Shown: one piece after another, positions 1 to 9,600 of the stretch
How the letters are laid out: the number at the start of each line of letters is the position of its first letter
Numbering within the stretch: the first letter of the stretch is position 1
NCBI GenBank assembly: GCA_019638795.1
Contig: JAHBTB010000005.1
Coordinates: 62,001-126,000 of the forward strand
DNA from: Fimbriimonadaceae bacterium
GTDB lineage: Bacteria > Armatimonadota > Fimbriimonadia > Fimbriimonadales > Fimbriimonadaceae
Length of the DNA: 64,000 nucleotides
Reading direction: 5' to 3'
Position numbers and translations under genes: made by a program
The notes under the pieces: generated by a model
The model's input: only the letters and a program-made list of their open reading frames with translations
Database searches by the model: none
What the model was told of the DNA's origin: nothing

Positions 1-429
1 CAGACCGATCACACCGCCCTCGCTGATGATGATGCCGGACAGGCGCCACGCTGGCTTGGGCTGGATCCGAGGCTGCTCGACGTCGGTCTCTTTCTCCGTG
101 TCGTCGTACTCCTGCCCGAAGCCGCCGAATTCAGAGTTCAGCCGCTCGGCGGCTTGGGACTGGTCAAAGCGGTACTCCTCCGCCGTCAACGCGAAGGGGT
201 TGCTCCGGGTGGAGAACGCCATCGTCTTGGCCTGGGTGACCGAATCGGGCAACCCGGCGGAAGGTGTCGCCCCCAGTTCCACTCCAGCGTCGGCCGGACG
301 GGTGGTGGCGAGGGTGTCCTGGAACTTATTGACCCCGGTCACCGCGGCGTCCTGGTCAGGCACGCCGGCTTGGCAACCCGTCAGCGTGACGGCGGCCGCG
401 ACCAAGAACCACAGAGAATGTCGTTTCAT
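1..429 (-). CDS. PilP-like lipoprotein, partial (3' end beyond window)
   Basis: The reading frame begins with an ATG at 429 and stays open to the window edge, giving the first 143 residues. The N-terminus is a lipoprotein signal peptide: MKRH, a hydrophobic run, then the lipobox LTGC with Cys at residue 19. Next comes a flexible acidic, Gln-rich stretch, then a segment near the edge (PAWRLSGIIISEGGVIGL) that resembles the start of the PilP/GspC-type beta domain. It lies 23 bases after pilO in a pilM-pilN-pilO-pilP order, which is the conserved T4P alignment-subcomplex order, so PilP (the lipoprotein linking PilNO to the secretin) is the natural reading. A secretin gene (pilQ) would be expected next, outside the window. 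The assignment rests mostly on lipobox plus synteny; the missing C-terminus prevents a firm domain call. Confidence 0.75.
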   Translation of the reverse strand, partial: MKRHSLWFLVAAAVTLTGCQAGVPDQDAAVTGVNKFQDTLATTRPADAGVELGATPSAGLPDSVTQAKTMAFSTRSNPFALTAEEYRFDQSQAAERLNSEFGGFGQEYDDTEKETDVEQPRIQPKPAWRLSGIIISEGGVIGL

Positions 430-452
430 CTTCGTTTCCATCCTGTCAAGCC

Positions 453-1250
453 TCAGGCGCCACCCCGGCCACCAGAAACCGGCGAGAACCCGACCGGGAG
501 TTTCTTTCCGCCGCGGGCCGCGCCCGCCGACCCGGCCCCGGTCGAATTGGCGGCCGGAACCTCGGCCGCACCGGCGACACCGACCGGCGGCGCGACCTTG
601 TCACCACGGACAAAGGCGACCAACGTGACGTTGTACGTCGCCGTCAGGGTCGGCGCCGTCCCATTGACGGCCAAGCCGTCGGCGACGGCCAGGTAGTTCG
701 GCATCGACGACCACGCTTGGACGTTGTCCTTGATCTGGTCCCAAGTGCCGGTCACGGTGACCGTGCCCAGGTCGAAGACGCATGCCGGGAATTTGAACCC
801 CGGATAGTTGTAGTAGGACTCGATGATCTGGTCCGGCTCGGTGGGGGGCTGGGGGATCGTCGGCCCCTGGATAACCTTGACCCCACCGGTCTTGACCTGC
901 CGGTTCACCGCCGCCTGAATGCTGTCGCGGAAACGTTGCGAGTCGATGGTGAGGTGATAACGGTCGACGGCGAGGTCGATGCCGCCCATGTTGACGTCGG
1001 CAGGCGGGGTGTGCTCGGCGACGATGGCCTGCCATTCCGCACCGATCCGGCGGACCTCGGCTTCGGCGTCAGCACAGCGCTTCTTGGCCGCGGGCAACTT
1101 GTTGCCTTCGGCCTTATAGGCATCGGCAGTCTCGCGGACCATCTGCGCTTCTTGCCGGTTCGGCAGGAAGTGCCAGAAGAACCCATAGCTGAGCGCGACA
1201 AGGGCGACGGCCAGACCGACGACCAACCAGACGATAGGACTCAGTTTCAT
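453..1250 (-). CDS. pilO: PilO-like type IV pilus inner-membrane alignment protein
   Basis: A 265-aa bitopic protein. It has a short cytoplasmic start, one transmembrane helix (about residues 6-27), a coiled-coil-prone Ala/Glu/Lys-rich stretch (about 30-80), and a periplasmic domain with the ferredoxin-like character of PilO (about 90-215). It ends in a Gly/Ala/Pro-rich tail of roughly 45 residues. PilO pairs with PilN in the inner membrane and connects the PilM ring to PilP and the secretin. The gene is 19 bases after pilN and 23 before the PilP-like lipoprotein, all on the same strand, so co-transcription is likely. Sequence similarity in PilO is generally low; architecture and position carry the call. 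Confidence 0.8.
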   Translation of the reverse strand: MKLSPIVWLVVGLAVALVALSYGFFWHFLPNRQEAQMVRETADAYKAEGNKLPAAKKRCADAEAEVRRIGAEWQAIVAEHTPPADVNMGGIDLAVDRYHLTIDSQRFRDSIQAAVNRQVKTGGVKVIQGPTIPQPPTEPDQIIESYYNYPGFKFPACVFDLGTVTVTGTWDQIKDNVQAWSSMPNYLAVADGLAVNGTAPTLTATYNVTLVAFVRGDKVAPPVGVAGAAEVPAANSTGAGSAGAARGGKKLPVGFSPVSGGRGGA

Positions 1251-1269
1251 GTTTCTAAATCACGCTCCC

Positions 1270-2208
1270 CTAGTCGGCTTCCTCGCCACGTCGGCCACCG
1301 GCGGCAGGCGCTCCGCCACCGCTCGGCGCAGGGACGCCAGGAGGCCTGGAGCCACTCGGCGGGCCAAACGAACCGGCCCCGGGAGGCCCGAACGGGCCAC
1401 CGGGACGCCCGACACCCGGGATCCCGCCACCGGTGCCGCCACCACCGGCACCACCCAACGACGCGCGGGGATCCGGCGTCCGGATGTCCTTTTGCATGGT
1501 CAAGACCATGGTCACCGTCGACCAACCCGGCATGGACTCTTTGGTCACGCCTTCCTGCCCGAAGCCGCCGACGCCCAGATAGCCCTGCTGTTCGGCCGAC
1601 GCCCGCGCGATCAGCGCGTCGAGTTTGTCGATCGGGTCGGACGGCAAGGGCTGCTCACCCGGCTTGACAACGCTGCCGACCTGGTCAGTCTCCGTGATCG
1701 GTTGACGGACGGGGTCGTCCAGTTGATAGCCCGCCCGTTGGACGTTCGTCACGCCGGGCACCCGCCAAAACGCAAACGCCACGTCGGCGTACTGGCGGAA
1801 GGTCTTCAGGTGGCCGACCAACGTGACCGTGGCCGCATTCTCACCGGCAGGCTGGGCGGTCATCGAAGTCACCCGATAGAAGTCGGGGATGTACTGCATG
1901 ACCTGCTCGTAGAGGTCGACGTAGGTCGAATTGTGCTTTGACATCGCCTTGGCGAGCATCAGGTTGGAGTTGATGACCTCGCCCTTCTTCGCGATCTCGT
2001 CGGCGTGGTTGGCCGTGGCCAAGGCGTCGGCGGCGGCTTGCTTGCTGGAAGCCAAGTCTTCTTTGGCCGCACGCAGGTCGGCTTCGGACGCGACTTTGAG
2101 GAACACGGCGCCGGCGATCGCGGCGACGGCGGCGACGGCACCGATCCCGGCGAAGACCGGGGCCTTGCTCTGCGTCGCGACATGGGTCGGGAGAAGGTTG
2201 AGTTTCAT
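1270..2208 (-). CDS. pilN: PilN-like type IV pilus assembly protein
   Basis: A 312-aa protein that opens with MKLNLLP, matching the short cytoplasmic INLLP motif by which PilN docks into PilM. This is followed by a transmembrane helix (about residues 17-38), an alpha-helical coiled-coil region (about 40-90) and a periplasmic domain (about 95-215). The C-terminal 70 or so residues are extremely Gly/Pro-rich and probably disordered; that tail is longer than in typical PilN (about 180-200 aa) and explains the extra length. The gene follows pilM by 13 bases and precedes pilO by 19. Starting at the ATG at 2208 places the INLLP-like motif at the very N-terminus, as the family requires. Confidence 0.85.
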   Translation of the reverse strand: MKLNLLPTHVATQSKAPVFAGIGAVAAVAAIAGAVFLKVASEADLRAAKEDLASSKQAAADALATANHADEIAKKGEVINSNLMLAKAMSKHNSTYVDLYEQVMQYIPDFYRVTSMTAQPAGENAATVTLVGHLKTFRQYADVAFAFWRVPGVTNVQRAGYQLDDPVRQPITETDQVGSVVKPGEQPLPSDPIDKLDALIARASAEQQGYLGVGGFGQEGVTKESMPGWSTVTMVLTMQKDIRTPDPRASLGGAGGGGTGGGIPGVGRPGGPFGPPGAGSFGPPSGSRPPGVPAPSGGGAPAAGGRRGEEAD

Positions 2209-2221
2209 GGCGCGTCCTCAG

Positions 2222-3430
2222 TTAGAAGGCAATGTGGAGCCCGTTGCCGATCGCAACGGCGAAGTCCTGTTTCTCTTGCTGGAGATCATCGGCGTGTTTC
2301 GCCGTCACTGGAAGGCCCCTCGTCGGGTCGAAGAGGGCCGTCGGCACTCCGATGACGGACTGGACGAACTCCGCCACGCCTTTGAGACGGGCTCCGCCAC
2401 CGCAAAGCATGACGGAATCGACGTCGCCTCCTTTGCTCCGGAAGTAGTCGATCGACCGCCGGACCTCGCTCACGAACTCGTCCGCAACCGCGGCCATCGC
2501 GTTCCAGAGCTTCGTCTCTTCGGGGTCAAGGCCGCTTGCAACGGGTGCCGCGGGTGCTTGCGGGGCTTCCTCGGCAGCCGGTGCGGCCGGAGCAGCCTCG
2601 TCCGCGTCGGCGAAGGGGTTGTAGGGCTGGAACTGCTGGGTCGCGAACCCAGAGTCGCCGAAGGGGTTGAACGTCGGCGCCTGGCCAGCCGTCTCGGGAA
2701 TGCGGCCCTTCGCATGCTTCATCGCCTCTGCTTCCGCGAAGGGGACGGCGAGACCGTCGGCGATGGCGCGCGTGAACATCTCGCCGCCGATCGGCACCTG
2801 GCGGGGCATCACGAGTTTGCCGTCGTTGAAAATACTGATCGAACTCGATTTGTGGCCGATGTCGACGATGCAGACCCGCTTGTTGGCCAACTCCACCTCA
2901 TAACCGGTGCGCAGGACGCGGGCCAGACCGAGGGGCTGGACGTCGAGGGCGGCCGGCTTCTTGCCGGCACGCTTCAGGATGTCGCGGATCGTGTTGACGG
3001 TGGACTGCGTGGCGATCGCCATCACCACGTCCATGTTTTGGGCCCCGTTGGCCGGGAAGGAAGCGAAGTCGCTGACCACGTCGCTCTCGGCGAACGGGAT
3101 GTTGCGGGTGATCTCCCACTCCATGTGCTGCTTCAGCTCGGCGTCCGACATCACCGGGACTTCGAGGGTGCGGACCACGACGGAACCTTGGCCCGACAGA
3201 GAGACGACGGCGTCGCCGACACTGACGCCGGCCTGGGCGCAAACCTGCTTGAGGACGTCGCCGACCACCACCGAATCATGCACGCCGACATGGTCGACCG
3301 CCCCTTCTGGCGTCATCGCCATACCCAGGGCCGTGATCGTGGGTTGCTTGCCGGCCAATTTGACCTCCGCGACTTTAATGGTCTGACTTCCAATGTCGAC
3401 CCCGACGATGCTCGTGTACTTCTTGGCCAT
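2222..3430 (-). CDS. pilM: PilM, actin-like type IV pilus assembly ATPase
   Basis: A 402-aa cytoplasmic actin/FtsA-fold protein that forms a ring around the pilus motor and binds the N-terminus of PilN. The phosphate-1 motif is visible near residues 10-17 (VGVDIGSQ) and the phosphate-2 region near 187-200 (VCIVDIGHKSSS). The end holds the adenosine motif MLCGGGARLKG. Unlike usual PilM (about 350 aa), it has an Ala/Pro-rich, acidic low-complexity insertion at about residues 245-300 containing two NPF tripeptides. It is the first gene of the pilMNOP unit, preceded by a good promoter (TTGACA, 18-base spacer, TATCAT) and by a terminator that isolates it from the upstream giant gene. Confidence 0.95.
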   Translation of the reverse strand: MAKKYTSIVGVDIGSQTIKVAEVKLAGKQPTITALGMAMTPEGAVDHVGVHDSVVVGDVLKQVCAQAGVSVGDAVVSLSGQGSVVVRTLEVPVMSDAELKQHMEWEITRNIPFAESDVVSDFASFPANGAQNMDVVMAIATQSTVNTIRDILKRAGKKPAALDVQPLGLARVLRTGYEVELANKRVCIVDIGHKSSSISIFNDGKLVMPRQVPIGGEMFTRAIADGLAVPFAEAEAMKHAKGRIPETAGQAPTFNPFGDSGFATQQFQPYNPFADADEAAPAAPAAEEAPQAPAAPVASGLDPEETKLWNAMAAVADEFVSEVRRSIDYFRSKGGDVDSVMLCGGGARLKGVAEFVQSVIGVPTALFDPTRGLPVTAKHADDLQQEKQDFAVAIGNGLHIAF

Positions 3431-3497
3431 TGAGGACTACCTGACCCCTCGACAGGGCGACGACCGCTCTCCTTGCTTGGCTTCGCAGGCGTATCCG

Positions 3498-3527
3498 ATG
3501 ATAGCATCGGGGCACTCTGGCTGTCAA
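3498..3527 (-). promoter_or_regulatory. Sigma-70-type promoter of pilMNOP
   Basis: On the minus strand a perfect TTGACA (-35, bases 3522-3527) is followed after 18 bases by TATCAT (-10, bases 3498-3503). Transcription would start near 3490, leaving a leader of about 60 bases before the pilM ATG at 3430. It lies between a terminator and pilM, exactly where a promoter is needed. Confidence 0.6.
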
Positions 3528-3595
3528 CTTCAAGGCGAGCGTGGCGCGATAGTATTGACGCGACCACGCCCCGGTTGGTCACAGGCTGGGCAGCC

Positions 3596-3637
3596 CGAAA
3601 AAGCACCGGGGCCCGGCGCGGTCTGCGCCAGGCCCCA
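3596..3637 (-). terminator. Rho-independent terminator after the giant beta-propeller gene
   Basis: A 12-base-pair GC stem with one mismatch and a 5-base loop (3608-3636) is followed on the minus strand by five consecutive T (3598-3602). It lies 22 bases after the stop codon of the 2377-aa protein gene and before the pilM promoter, so it separates the minor-pilin unit from pilMNOP. Confidence 0.75.
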
Positions 3638-3658
3638 GAGGCTTCCATACGGTCGACG

Positions 3659-6600
3659 TCAAGGAGACGGGGGCTGGGGAGCCCACTTCGGCGCGATGGT
3701 CTGGAAGTACACGTCCGGCACACCTGCCCTGGCGCTCGACCAGAACATCCACACGAGCGGGGGCCGGCGGCGCGTCGGGTCAAGCGGGTTGAACGCGATG
3801 TTGTACGGGTCCAGGGCCAGCGACATGTCCGATTCGTTGGCGGCCTGCTCGATCGTGACGGCCTCCTCGGCCCGCTCCGTGATCAGTCCGACCCGCGGGA
3901 TGTTGGTCGCCGACGTGCCGACCACGATGTTCGGGACGAGGTTGCCGTTGCCGTCGACGCCGGTGTAGACGACACGCACGGGCCGGTCTTCCATCACCGA
4001 GGTGAAGTACACCCGTCCGTTGACGGGGTCGACCTGATAGAACGGTGCCTCCGGCGTCGCGCCGATGAACATGACCTGGAACTGCACCAGGGCCCCGTTG
4101 GCCCCGACGGCGACCGGAGTCGGCAGGTTGATGCCGTACCGGAGCGTGGTCAGGAACGGACGGGTCGCCTGGGATCCGTCGGCCGAGGTCTTCGTCAACG
4201 AGAGCACGTAGCGGTCGTAGCGGACCGGGTCGTTGTTCGCGGGCCGGGCGTTGACACTGTTGCCCCAGAAGTTCAGGTCTCCGATCAGGTTCTCGTCGGC
4301 CCGGTTCACGTCGTTCGTGGCGTAGATGCCGACAAACCGTTCGTCAAAGACTCCCGAGACGCTCCGATAGTTGCCGCCTCGGGCCGCGTTGACGCGGACG
4401 AAGGTCGGGCTATAGGTGATGAAGAGCTGCATGTTCCGCGGGACGACCGCTCCCGACAGCTTGACCGTGCCGGCGTTCGCGTCCATGTAGACCTTGCCGC
4501 CCAGTCTGCTGTCGTAGACCAGTTCCCCGTCGGTCCGGCTCACCACACGTTCGGGCGAGATCGGGTCGATGACGTCGGTCAGTGTCGCGTTGCCCGAACC
4601 GTCCACGCTGAGGTACTTCAGCCTGATGCCGGCAAGACCGGCCTCGGACATCGACCACTGCACGCCGGGGGCGAAGTAGGTGCCCGTCGCCGGGTCGACC
4701 TCGAGTTTGTCGGTGCGGTTGCTGAAGGGCAGAGTGCGGACAGACCCACCGGGCCCACCGGTCGGGGCACCGGAGACCGGGCTGGCCGCCAACCGGCCGA
4801 GGAACGTGTCGGCGAACTGGCGCCCACGGAGCTTGGCCGTGAACATCAGGTCGATGCGCGCCGCGTCGTTACGGCCCTGGTAGCGCCGCAAGATGGCGTT
4901 GGGAGCGCCGACGTTCTCGAACTGGTCACCCAGGGAGACAGACCTCACGCCCGTCCAGTTGGAACCGTCGAACGTCGAAGTGTAGATCTGGCCGAGGCCG
5001 TTGCTCGTCCCCGTGTAGAACACGGTCGCGGACGAGCCGGCTTGGACCACGCTCGGCTTACTCTTGGTCGACGTCGTGTCGAACGGCATCGCGCTGAGAC
5101 CGTTCAGGACGACCCCGCCGCCGCCGAACCCGAGGTTGGCCAGCATGACCTGTTCGACCGTCGACCGGTCACCGCCCGGGCCGACCTTCGTCCCGCGGCC
5201 GACAAAGGCCAGATACTGCTGGTTCACGTCGGCACGGGAGAGTGTCGGAGACTGGAGCGGGTTGTAGGCGCCGCCGGTCGGGAAGGACGGAGACCCGAAC
5301 TGGAACCCGGCCGGTCCGCGGCTCATGTCCATCGACTCGCCGGCACCGAGGGTGAACAACGTGTTGAAGTTCACGACGCCCTCCAGCGGGAAGAGCAAGG
5401 ACGGGCCGAACCATCGGCTGTCCGGGGTGCCCAGGCCAGAGGAGACCGGCAAGGCGTTGTCCAGGTCGTTCATCGGGCTGTGGTCGGCCGACGGGTTCGT
5501 GCGGTCCCACACCGGAGTCGTGCCGCCGTTGGCCGAGACGAAGATCCGCCATGTGTCGCCACTGGCGAGCGAACCCGCGGTGCGGCCCGGCGTCAGCCAG
5601 TCAGGCAGGCCGGTCGCGTTGGAGCGGCGGTTCGACGCCCAGGCGACGGCCAACTGGCCACTGCCATGGCGGACGGCGGTCGGCTGGGTGTTCGACCACG
5701 TGAACGCCTCGTTCCCCGCCAGGAGATTGTCGACGTTCGGCGCCGCCTTCCGCGTCGGGGTGTTGGTCAACCGGGCCTCGCGGACGTTGAACTTCAGGGT
5801 GATCGCCGGGTCGGCGTACGGCTCGCTGACCGCCGGGTCGCTGGCCGAGGGGCCGAGCGACGGATGGTCGGCGTCCCCGTCGTTGCCGTCGTTGTCAAAG
5901 GCATACACCTTGCGCTGATAGGTGCCACTGGGGGTGCCGACCGGGACAGCCACGCCGACCTTCGGGTCGCCGGACTCGAAGCCCGCCGTCGTCGGCACGA
6001 GGGTGCCGCCCGAGACCCGCAGGTTGGCGTTGGCCCGGAACACCGGGTTGCGGCTCATCCGCGTGGGAGCGGCGTCGCCCGGACGCGGCTTCTGCAAGAC
6101 CATGCGGTTGTCGACACCGGCCCTGAACGGCACGCTGTACAGCGGGTCAAGGTCGGAGATCATGTTCCGCTTCGCGTCGATCCACGCAAGTTCCTGCATC
6201 TGCGGGCCGTACAGTTCGACGGTCCGATAGACGCGGGTGAAGCCGTTGATCTTGTCGAACTCCTGGGCCAGACGGACGTTCAGCAGGTTCACGTTGCCCT
6301 GGTTGAGGACGGTGAACGGCTGGAACATCGCCGTGTTGCCGGTCGTGTAGGCCGGGTTGTACGGACGGAACGCGGAGTTCGGGTCGCTGGGTGCGATGGC
6401 GCCGTTGTCCGGCCCGCCGCTGACATGACCGTTGTAGCCGCCGCCGCTAGGCAACGAGCCAAGGTCGACGGTCGGGCTGTTCGTCGACAGCCGCCGGTCC
6501 TCGCCGACACGCGCACCGAGGGCAAAGCTGCGGTAGGCGTCTTCGGTGCCGAAGCTGTTGTTTGAACCGCCCACGTAGACGATCTGGCGTCCCCGGTAGT

Positions 6601-9600
6601 CCGAGGCGTTCGCCGGTTGGTACCGCGGCACGTCGACACGGATGTCGAACGGCGTGTCCACCAGCGTCCGCTGCATCTGGTTCTCGTAGCCGGCCTTCGT
6701 GTTGTAGGTCGTCCGGTCGGCTTCGGTCCAGGCCGGGCCCTCAAGGGTGACCCGGGTCAGGAGCGGGTTCGAAACGCTGCCGGAGCCGCCGACCGCGACC
6801 GACATGGACCCACGCCCGAGGTCGGGGTAGTCCAAGCTGCGGTTCGGCAAAGCCCACGGATAGTCTTCGAACTGCCCGTACTTCCAATTCGCCTTGTTCG
6901 AACCCGAGTTCAGCGGGCGGTCGACGCCGAGCTGGGTCGCCGGGTCATAGACCGGCTGGCCAGGGGCGGCGGCATCCGGCGGCAAGGTGCGGGTGTCGAC
7001 CAATGGCATCCAAGCGAGGTCGTTGCTCGACATTTGGACGTTGGCGAGCCCCGTGCCCGGGCCCGTCAGCAGGGAGACCAGCGACCGGTCGCGGACGTTC
7101 ATCCGCGCGACGGCGGTAGAGCCGTGGCTGACGTACTCGCCGGTGGTCGACGGGGTCGTCCCGAGGAACCCGCCCGGCTCGATGCTGTCTGTACCGCCGA
7201 ACACCGGCTTCAGGAACTGGTTGGTCGGGCCGCCCACGGTGGCGAGGCCGACTCCGGTGTCGAGGCCGTTGCTGCCGTTGACGACCGCGTTCGGCTGGGT
7301 CGCGTCGATCGTGTTGCCCACGCTGTTCGGCAGGAAGCCGTTGACGGCGTCACGGGTCGGGAAGACCACGGCCAGCGGGTTCGCGACGACCACGTCGCCC
7401 ACCGTCGGGCTCGGCGACTTCGGCGTGGTGCGGAGACCCGCCTCGGCCCCGCGGACGGTGCCTTGCACGGTCAGCGTGGCCCGCACGCGGACGAAGTTTC
7501 CGCCCGGCTGGGTGCCGGCCTGGCCGGTCGGCATGAACGTGACCTTATGGAGGCCGATGCCACCCTGGTTGGCGGGCGCGCCAGTCACGTTGCGGACGAT
7601 GTCGGGGAACCGGGCCTGGACGCGCTGGTTCGAGTACGTGTTGAACTCAAGCTGGTATCCGGCCGTCGGCGAGTCGGTCGTCGACGGGATGTTCCAGACC
7701 ATGACGTAGAGGGTCTCGCCCACCTCGAAGTTGCGGCGTTGGATGCCTCCACCGGTCGCCGCGGTTTGCACGGCGGCGTAGGTCAAGGAGCCTTGGTTGG
7801 CCTTGGAGAACAAGGACTGGTACTCGTCCGGCGACACGAGGACGACGTTGGTCGACGAGATGAAGCTCAGGTCTTGCGCGGTCACCCCGTTGTTGGGCCC
7901 GTCGGTGATCGGCGATTGGCCGGGCGTGATCGGAGCCGTCGAGTTGTCGTCGTCCACCGACGAGAAGGCGTAGAGGAACCCCTTGGAGTCGCCGATGTAG
8001 AGGTGGCTTCGGTTCGCCGGGAATCCCGGCTGGTTCGGCCATCCACCGGACGCAAAGGACGCGACCGGGTTGCTGCCCTGCATGGTCAGCACCCAGTTCC
8101 GGTGCGAACCGTCGGAATAAGTCCGGCCGTCGGCGAGGAATCCCAGGCACTCGCCGCGCCGGTTGGCGACGACGATGGTCGGCTGGGCGTCCTCAAGCAA
8201 GATCGGCGTCGCCGGGTTCGGTTGGCGCATGTGGGTGAAGACCAACGACGAGTCGCAACGGGTGCTGACCTCACTGGTCTGCCAGCGGACATTGCCGTTC
8301 ACCGGGTCGAGCGAAAGCAAGACCCCCCGTCCGTCGACGAAGAACACCGAGTCCCAGTTGCCCGGGTCGGCCGGGTTGACCAACGAACCGCTGACCGCCG
8401 CCGGGCTGCACGAGCCCATGTAGCCAAGGGCCGTCGCCGTGTTGTCGACGGTGCGCCGCCAACTCAGGACACCCGTGTCGAGGTCAAGGGCGTTGATCTC
8501 CCCGAGGGTCGGGTCGGCCATGGTGGCCGCGCCGAAGAACACCTTTCCGAACGCGATGGCCGGAGTCGCTTCGACCTGGCCGAAGTTCGAGATCGCGGCC
8601 GGATATTGCCAGATGACGTTCGTCGTCTTGCTTACCGGGTTGCCAGCGGCGTTCAGGGCGAGGATTTTGCCCGCGACCGCGACGATGACGGCGTCTTGGC
8701 CCGCCACGACGGCTCCGGCGACCGAAGCCTTGACCGGCGGCAGGGCCGCGGCAAACGGGGTCGTCGGGGCGTCAGGCCGGAAGTCGTCGGGGTAAGTCCA
8801 GCGGCGTCGGGTCGTGCCGTCGCCGCGGCCCGCCATCTCGATGCAATAGACGCGGCCGTTGTCCGCCCCGATGTAGAGCAGGTCGACTGCGCCGACTTTC
8901 ATGACCAGCGCCGAACTCAGGTTGAACTTGGTCGGCATCGTCGCGACCCGCCCGTCTTCGCTCAGCGAGGCGTTCGGGTCGGTGGCCGAGACTTCACTCG
9001 GGTACGTCCAGAAGACCTTGGGTTGCGAGCCGGTGGTCGGGTCGCCGTGGGCGTCCATGCACCGGATATGCCCCGTCTCGTCGGCGGTGACGACCACGTC
9101 GCGGGTCGCCAAGGTGGCACCGTCGCGGACATCGGCCGAGACCATCGCCGGGGTCGAGCTCATGGACAGGTCGGACTGGGTGACGAAGCGCACCGCGTCG
9201 GCCACGACCCGTCGGCCCTCGATCACGTCCTGCGCGACCGAGCTATGGTCGGTGACGACGACGGAAAGGGGCATCGCCGCGGAATGCTCGGCGCCTTGCG
9301 TGCCGACGCCAGGCAGACGGATCCAACCGCGCTGGGTGGACTCGTTGATCGTCACCGAGTCGATTTGGACACCACCGCGGAACACCTGGACCTCGACGTT
9401 GGTGGCCAGGTCGACGGCCGGGGCTCCCGGCGGGACATAGACGTCGATGTAGTAAGTGCCGTCGGCAAACTCGTCGGCCTTGAACCGGACGCCACCGGTG
9501 ACCGAAGCGCTCACCGGGCTGGTCTGATAGGTCGATCCCAACGGACTGTACGAGAGGTCGATTCCCTGGATGAAGTTGCCCGATGCCGACGTGAGGGGGT

